Assembly: GCF_039532605.1 (NCBI RefSeq)
Contig: NZ_BAAARY010000005.1
Coordinates: 355,973 to 419,972 of the forward strand
From: Pilimelia columellifera
Lineage (GTDB): Bacteria > Actinomycetota > Actinomycetes > Mycobacteriales > Micromonosporaceae
Length of the DNA: 64,000 bases
Reading direction: 5' to 3'
Notes under the pieces: generated by a model
Told to the model about the DNA's origin: nothing
Seen by the model: the letters and a program-made list of their open reading frames with translations, nothing else
Databases searched by the model: none
Position numbers and translations under genes: made by a program
Shown: piece by piece, positions 61,429-64,000 of the stretch
Numbering within the stretch: position 1 is the first letter of the stretch
Layout: each line of letters starts with the position of its first letter

Positions 61429-63693
61429 TCAGGATCGGGCGATGGCGTGAGTGCTGATCTCGTTGTCGGTGAGCTGGCGGTCGTATAAGGCCACCTCGTC
61501 GATGGTGCCCACCAGGTAGTGGTTGGGCGGGGCGTTGGTGTAGCCGGTGAGGTTGTTGCCGCCGACGCGCCAGTACCCCGCGTAATTCTTGGCAGTTGTG
61601 GTGGGGTCGGTGGCGATGCGGACGCCGTCGAGGTAGAGCGTCATGCCGGCGGGGCCGAGGGAGGCGGCGGCGTGGCGCCAGGCGCCGTCGGTCACGGCCG
61701 AGGGCGATGCCACGCGTTTCTCGACGCCGCCCGGTTTGACGACGAACGCGAGTCGGCCGGTGCTGTCGATGTAGAGAGTACGGCCGGAGTCGGCGTCGGC
61801 GGTTCCGGTGGCGCTGCCGGCGAATCCGATGACGGCGCCGCCGGTGGCCGCGGTGGTCCGGAGGAAGCATTCGATGGTGAACGGGCCGGGGTTGACGCGC
61901 TGGGTGGGGTGGTAGGCGCCCGACACGCCGGTCAAAGCCACGGCGGTGGAGGCGCTCTGGCCGGCCCCGGTGAGCGCCCCGGCCTGTTCGGCGGCCATCT
62001 GGTGCTGGGGCCCGGTGAAGGTGTTCGGGTCCAGCATGAGTTGGGCGATCTCGTCGCTGGTGAGGACCCGCTGGTACAGGTACACCTGGTCGATCGGTCC
62101 GGTGACGTAGTCGGCCCAGGTGTCGTCACAGGCGGTGAGGTAGCCGGTGCGGCCGACGGAGGTGAACGCGGTCTCCTTCCAGAAGAAGAAGAAGCAGTTG
62201 ATGACGGTGTGGTTGCGACTGTCCCACTGGGTGAACGCCTCGGACAGGCTGTTCTGGAGCACCCCGTCGACGTACAGACGTAGGGTGTCTGTCGCGGAGT
62301 CGTAGGTGCCGAGCAGGTGGGTCCAGGTGTTGAGCTGGGCGGTGTTGGCGCTGGTGTTGACCACCTTGCGGGCGGCGTTCGTGCTGGCGGACACGGCCAT
62401 CTGGAATGACCATCCGGTGGCGGCGCCGACCCGGCTGCTGCTCGCGGGGTAGCTGCCGTTGCCCTCGTAGCCGAGTTGGAAGTTGACGCCCTGGGCGTTC
62501 GACTGCGAGACGACGACACGGTCCGCGGCGCCGAGAGCTGTGGGGTAGACCCACGCGGCGACGCTGAAGCTGGACGCGGTGTTGATGACGCCGCCTTCGT
62601 GGTACGCCGCGTTGTTGCCCGGGGCGTTGTAGGCGTGCGACCCGAGGTGCCTGGTGGTGGTGTACCCGCCGCCGCCGTTGGCGCAGGAGCGGCCGTTGCC
62701 GCTGGAGTCGTTGCAGTTGTTGTCGAACTCCCACCGAGACAGCGCGGTGGCCGGCGGCGCGAACGAGGGCGCGAACGTCGCCGCCTCGCTCGCCGACAGG
62801 GCGCGGCGGAAGATCCGCACGTCATCGATACGGCCGAGCCACTGGTCGCCGGTGGCGCCGGCCCACCGCGAGGCGCCGGCCATGAGGCCGCCCGTGGCGT
62901 TCCAGTCGGCCGTCGCCGTGGCGGGCGCGCCCTGGGCCGCGCCGTCGACGTACAGGTGCAGCTTGTCATTGGGGTCGTCGTATACGGCCAGCACATGGGT
63001 CCAGGTGTTCAGCGGCGCGCTGGAGGCGTTGGACACCATCTGCGTGACGGCGGGGGCTGCCGTGTCCGCCGCCGTGGTGAGGAACTGCCACCGGTCGCTG
63101 CCAGCATCGCGTTTGATCATGAATGCGCTGCTCGCGCCGCCGATCTGGGCAACCGCGGCCCCGCTGTGGTCCGATGCCGGATAGAGCCACGCCGCCACGC
63201 TGAAGCTGGCATCGGTGCGAACCCGGCTCGCGCCCGTGACGTGGCCCACGCCGCTGCTGACGGAAAACGAAGCGCCGTACTTGCCGCTGGCGCTCCACGC
63301 GGCGTTGGCGCCGGCGAGCGTGCCGGGGGCGGCAGCGCCGGAGGAGTCAGCCGTCACCGTGCCGGCCCCGCCGGCGCCCTCGTTGAGCTTCCACCACGTC
63401 GATGGCCCGTCAGTGCGGCCGTCGTACACGCCCGGGCTGTTGTTTCCAGAGGTGTCCGCGGCGGCGGAGCTGGAGGTCGCGGACTGCGCGTCGTCGCCGC
63501 GCAGGTAGAACTGCGGTCCGGCGTCGACGACGATGGGGTCGTAGTCGAACGACGAAGCGGCGCCCAGAACGGCCGACCCGGCGGGGGTGATAGCGCTGAA
63601 CGCCGCATACGTCGTCCCGGTCGCCGAGAGCATCAACACCATGCCGAACGCCACGAGGCCGGTTCGTAGCGCCGGCCAACGGAGCCCGCCCAT
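61429..63693 (-). CDS. Secreted protein with three LamG-like domains
   Basis: A 754-aa exported protein. The signal region (LRTGLVAFGMVLMLSATGTTYAAFSA) resembles SipW-type signals with its YAAFSA end. Three concanavalin-like LamG/jellyroll domains follow (about 95-315, 320-560 and 570-750), each with FSVAAW or FTIECF strands, a NTWTH(V/L)LxxYD strand and an LYVDG turn, closing with (I/L)DDVRIFRRALS-type repeats. No catalytic residues or wall-anchor motif are seen; a glycan-binding or adhesive role is likely. ATG 63693 has GGAGG 6 bases upstream. It converges with purH. Confidence 0.88.
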   Translation of the reverse strand: MGGLRWPALRTGLVAFGMVLMLSATGTTYAAFSAITPAGSAVLGAASSFDYDPIVVDAGPQFYLRGDDAQSATSSSAAADTSGNNSPGVYDGRTDGPSTWWKLNEGAGGAGTVTADSSGAAAPGTLAGANAAWSASGKYGASFSVSSGVGHVTGASRVRTDASFSVAAWLYPASDHSGAAVAQIGGASSAFMIKRDAGSDRWQFLTTAADTAAPAVTQMVSNASSAPLNTWTHVLAVYDDPNDKLHLYVDGAAQGAPATATADWNATGGLMAGASRWAGATGDQWLGRIDDVRIFRRALSASEAATFAPSFAPPATALSRWEFDNNCNDSSGNGRSCANGGGGYTTTRHLGSHAYNAPGNNAAYHEGGVINTASSFSVAAWVYPTALGAADRVVVSQSNAQGVNFQLGYEGNGSYPASSSRVGAATGWSFQMAVSASTNAARKVVNTSANTAQLNTWTHLLGTYDSATDTLRLYVDGVLQNSLSEAFTQWDSRNHTVINCFFFFWKETAFTSVGRTGYLTACDDTWADYVTGPIDQVYLYQRVLTSDEIAQLMLDPNTFTGPQHQMAAEQAGALTGAGQSASTAVALTGVSGAYHPTQRVNPGPFTIECFLRTTAATGGAVIGFAGSATGTADADSGRTLYIDSTGRLAFVVKPGGVEKRVASPSAVTDGAWRHAAASLGPAGMTLYLDGVRIATDPTTTAKNYAGYWRVGGNNLTGYTNAPPNHYLVGTIDEVALYDRQLTDNEISTHAIARS

Positions 63694-63809
63694 GATCCAC
63701 CTCCATCGCGTGTCCTGCCCCACCAACCCCTGATCGGCGGCGGAGAGACCCGTTTTACCTGAAGTGACAATCGGCGACGGAAAGCCGACTCGCAGGTAGT
63801 AACCGCCGG

Positions 63810-63843
63810 CGGTCCTCTCGGCGGTCTGACGCCGAGAGGACCG
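63810..63843 (-). terminator. Terminator after the FN3-protein gene
   Basis: CGGTCCTCTCGGCG (63810-63823) and its complement (63830-63843) form a 14-bp stem with a 6-base loop, 27 bases past the stop of the partial gene on the minus strand. Confidence 0.85.
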
Positions 63844-63870
63844 GGCCGCCGGTGGTCGGCGGATCTACGA

Positions 63871-64000
63871 TCACCAGGAGGTGGTGGCGTAGACGCCCTT
63901 CGACCAGGCGCCCCAGCCGCCGGAGTTCTTGGCGCGGACTTTGAATTGGTAGCGGGTGCCGGATCGTAGTCTGTTGACGTCGGTCTGGGTGGTCCAGGAG
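63871..64000 (-). CDS. C-terminal end of a fibronectin type III protein (partial)
   Basis: On the minus strand the sequence at the right edge is open and ends at TGA (63871-63873). The translation ends with …SGTRYQFKVRAKN, then GGWGAWSKGVYATTSW, which is the last two strands of an FN3 domain (the YxFxVRAxNxxGxGxWS pattern). Only 42 codons are inside the window. Such domains occur in secreted actinobacterial proteins, consistent with the adjacent LamG protein. Same orientation as the LamG gene; the terminator between them suggests separate transcripts. Confidence 0.75.
   Translation of the reverse strand, partial: SWTTQTDVNRLRSGTRYQFKVRAKNSGGWGAWSKGVYATTSW

Overview
The window is a stretch of conserved chromosome from a high-GC actinobacterium. 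The best guess is a Micromonospora-like member of the Micromonosporales. This rests on a high third-position G+C, a WhiD/BldM pair, heavy GTG start use, 4-base GTGA/ATGA gene overlaps, TAGGGT-type -10 boxes placed directly before start codons, and perfect GC hairpins between convergent genes. Gene order follows the M. tuberculosis Rv3443c-Rv3396c block and the S. coelicolor SCO4761-SCO4814 block. No phage, transposon, CRISPR array, tRNA, rRNA or secondary-metabolite cluster was seen.

Layout, left to right. 1-2.5 kb: thiD-thiC (thiamine pyrimidine branch). 2.6-9.9 kb: a CBS protein, rplM-rpsI, glmM and glmS (UDP-GlcNAc supply), then acpS and the NAD(P)HX repair gene nnr. 10-19.3 kb: cspA, alr, an alpha/beta hydrolase, tsaE, udg, converging proS and an aminotransferase, then tsaB-rimI-tsaD. 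The t6A tRNA-modification genes are thus split by a DNA-repair/proline-tRNA insertion. 19.4-24.3 kb: a heterodimeric ABC exporter and a THUMP-like methyltransferase. 24.5-28.8 kb: CIRCE-controlled groES-groEL1, then the developmental regulators whiD and bldM. 28.9-36.1 kb: guaB, guaB3 and guaA (GMP synthesis) around an M1 peptidase lipoprotein and an LCP protein. 36.2-38 kb: two tandem double-Nudix genes. 38.2-40.6 kb: convergent pssA and psd (phosphatidylethanolamine synthesis). 41-46.8 kb: an oligopeptide ABC importer. 46.9-49.3 kb: chorismate mutase with a probable Phe leader-peptide attenuator, and a secreted 5'-nucleotidase. 49.4-54 kb: pcrA and two M23/LytM proteins. 54.2-57.2 kb: a stand-alone B12-binding subunit and sucC-sucD. 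57.3-61.4 kb: membrane proteins and purN-purH. 61.4-64 kb: a secreted triple-LamG protein and the end of an FN3 protein.

The most interesting signals are small and regulatory or concern decayed domains. They are a 21-codon, apparently leaderless Phe-Phe leader peptide plus terminator before chorismate mutase; an ABC pair in which one half has lost its P-loop and the other its signature; two double-Nudix paralogues whose N-terminal Nudix boxes are decaying stepwise; a BldM-like regulator with an eroded receiver pocket; a LytM protein lacking its zinc/catalytic His pair; and palindromic repeats before pssA. Many genes carry a -10 hexamer 6-9 nt before the start codon and no Shine-Dalgarno, which indicates widespread leaderless transcripts.
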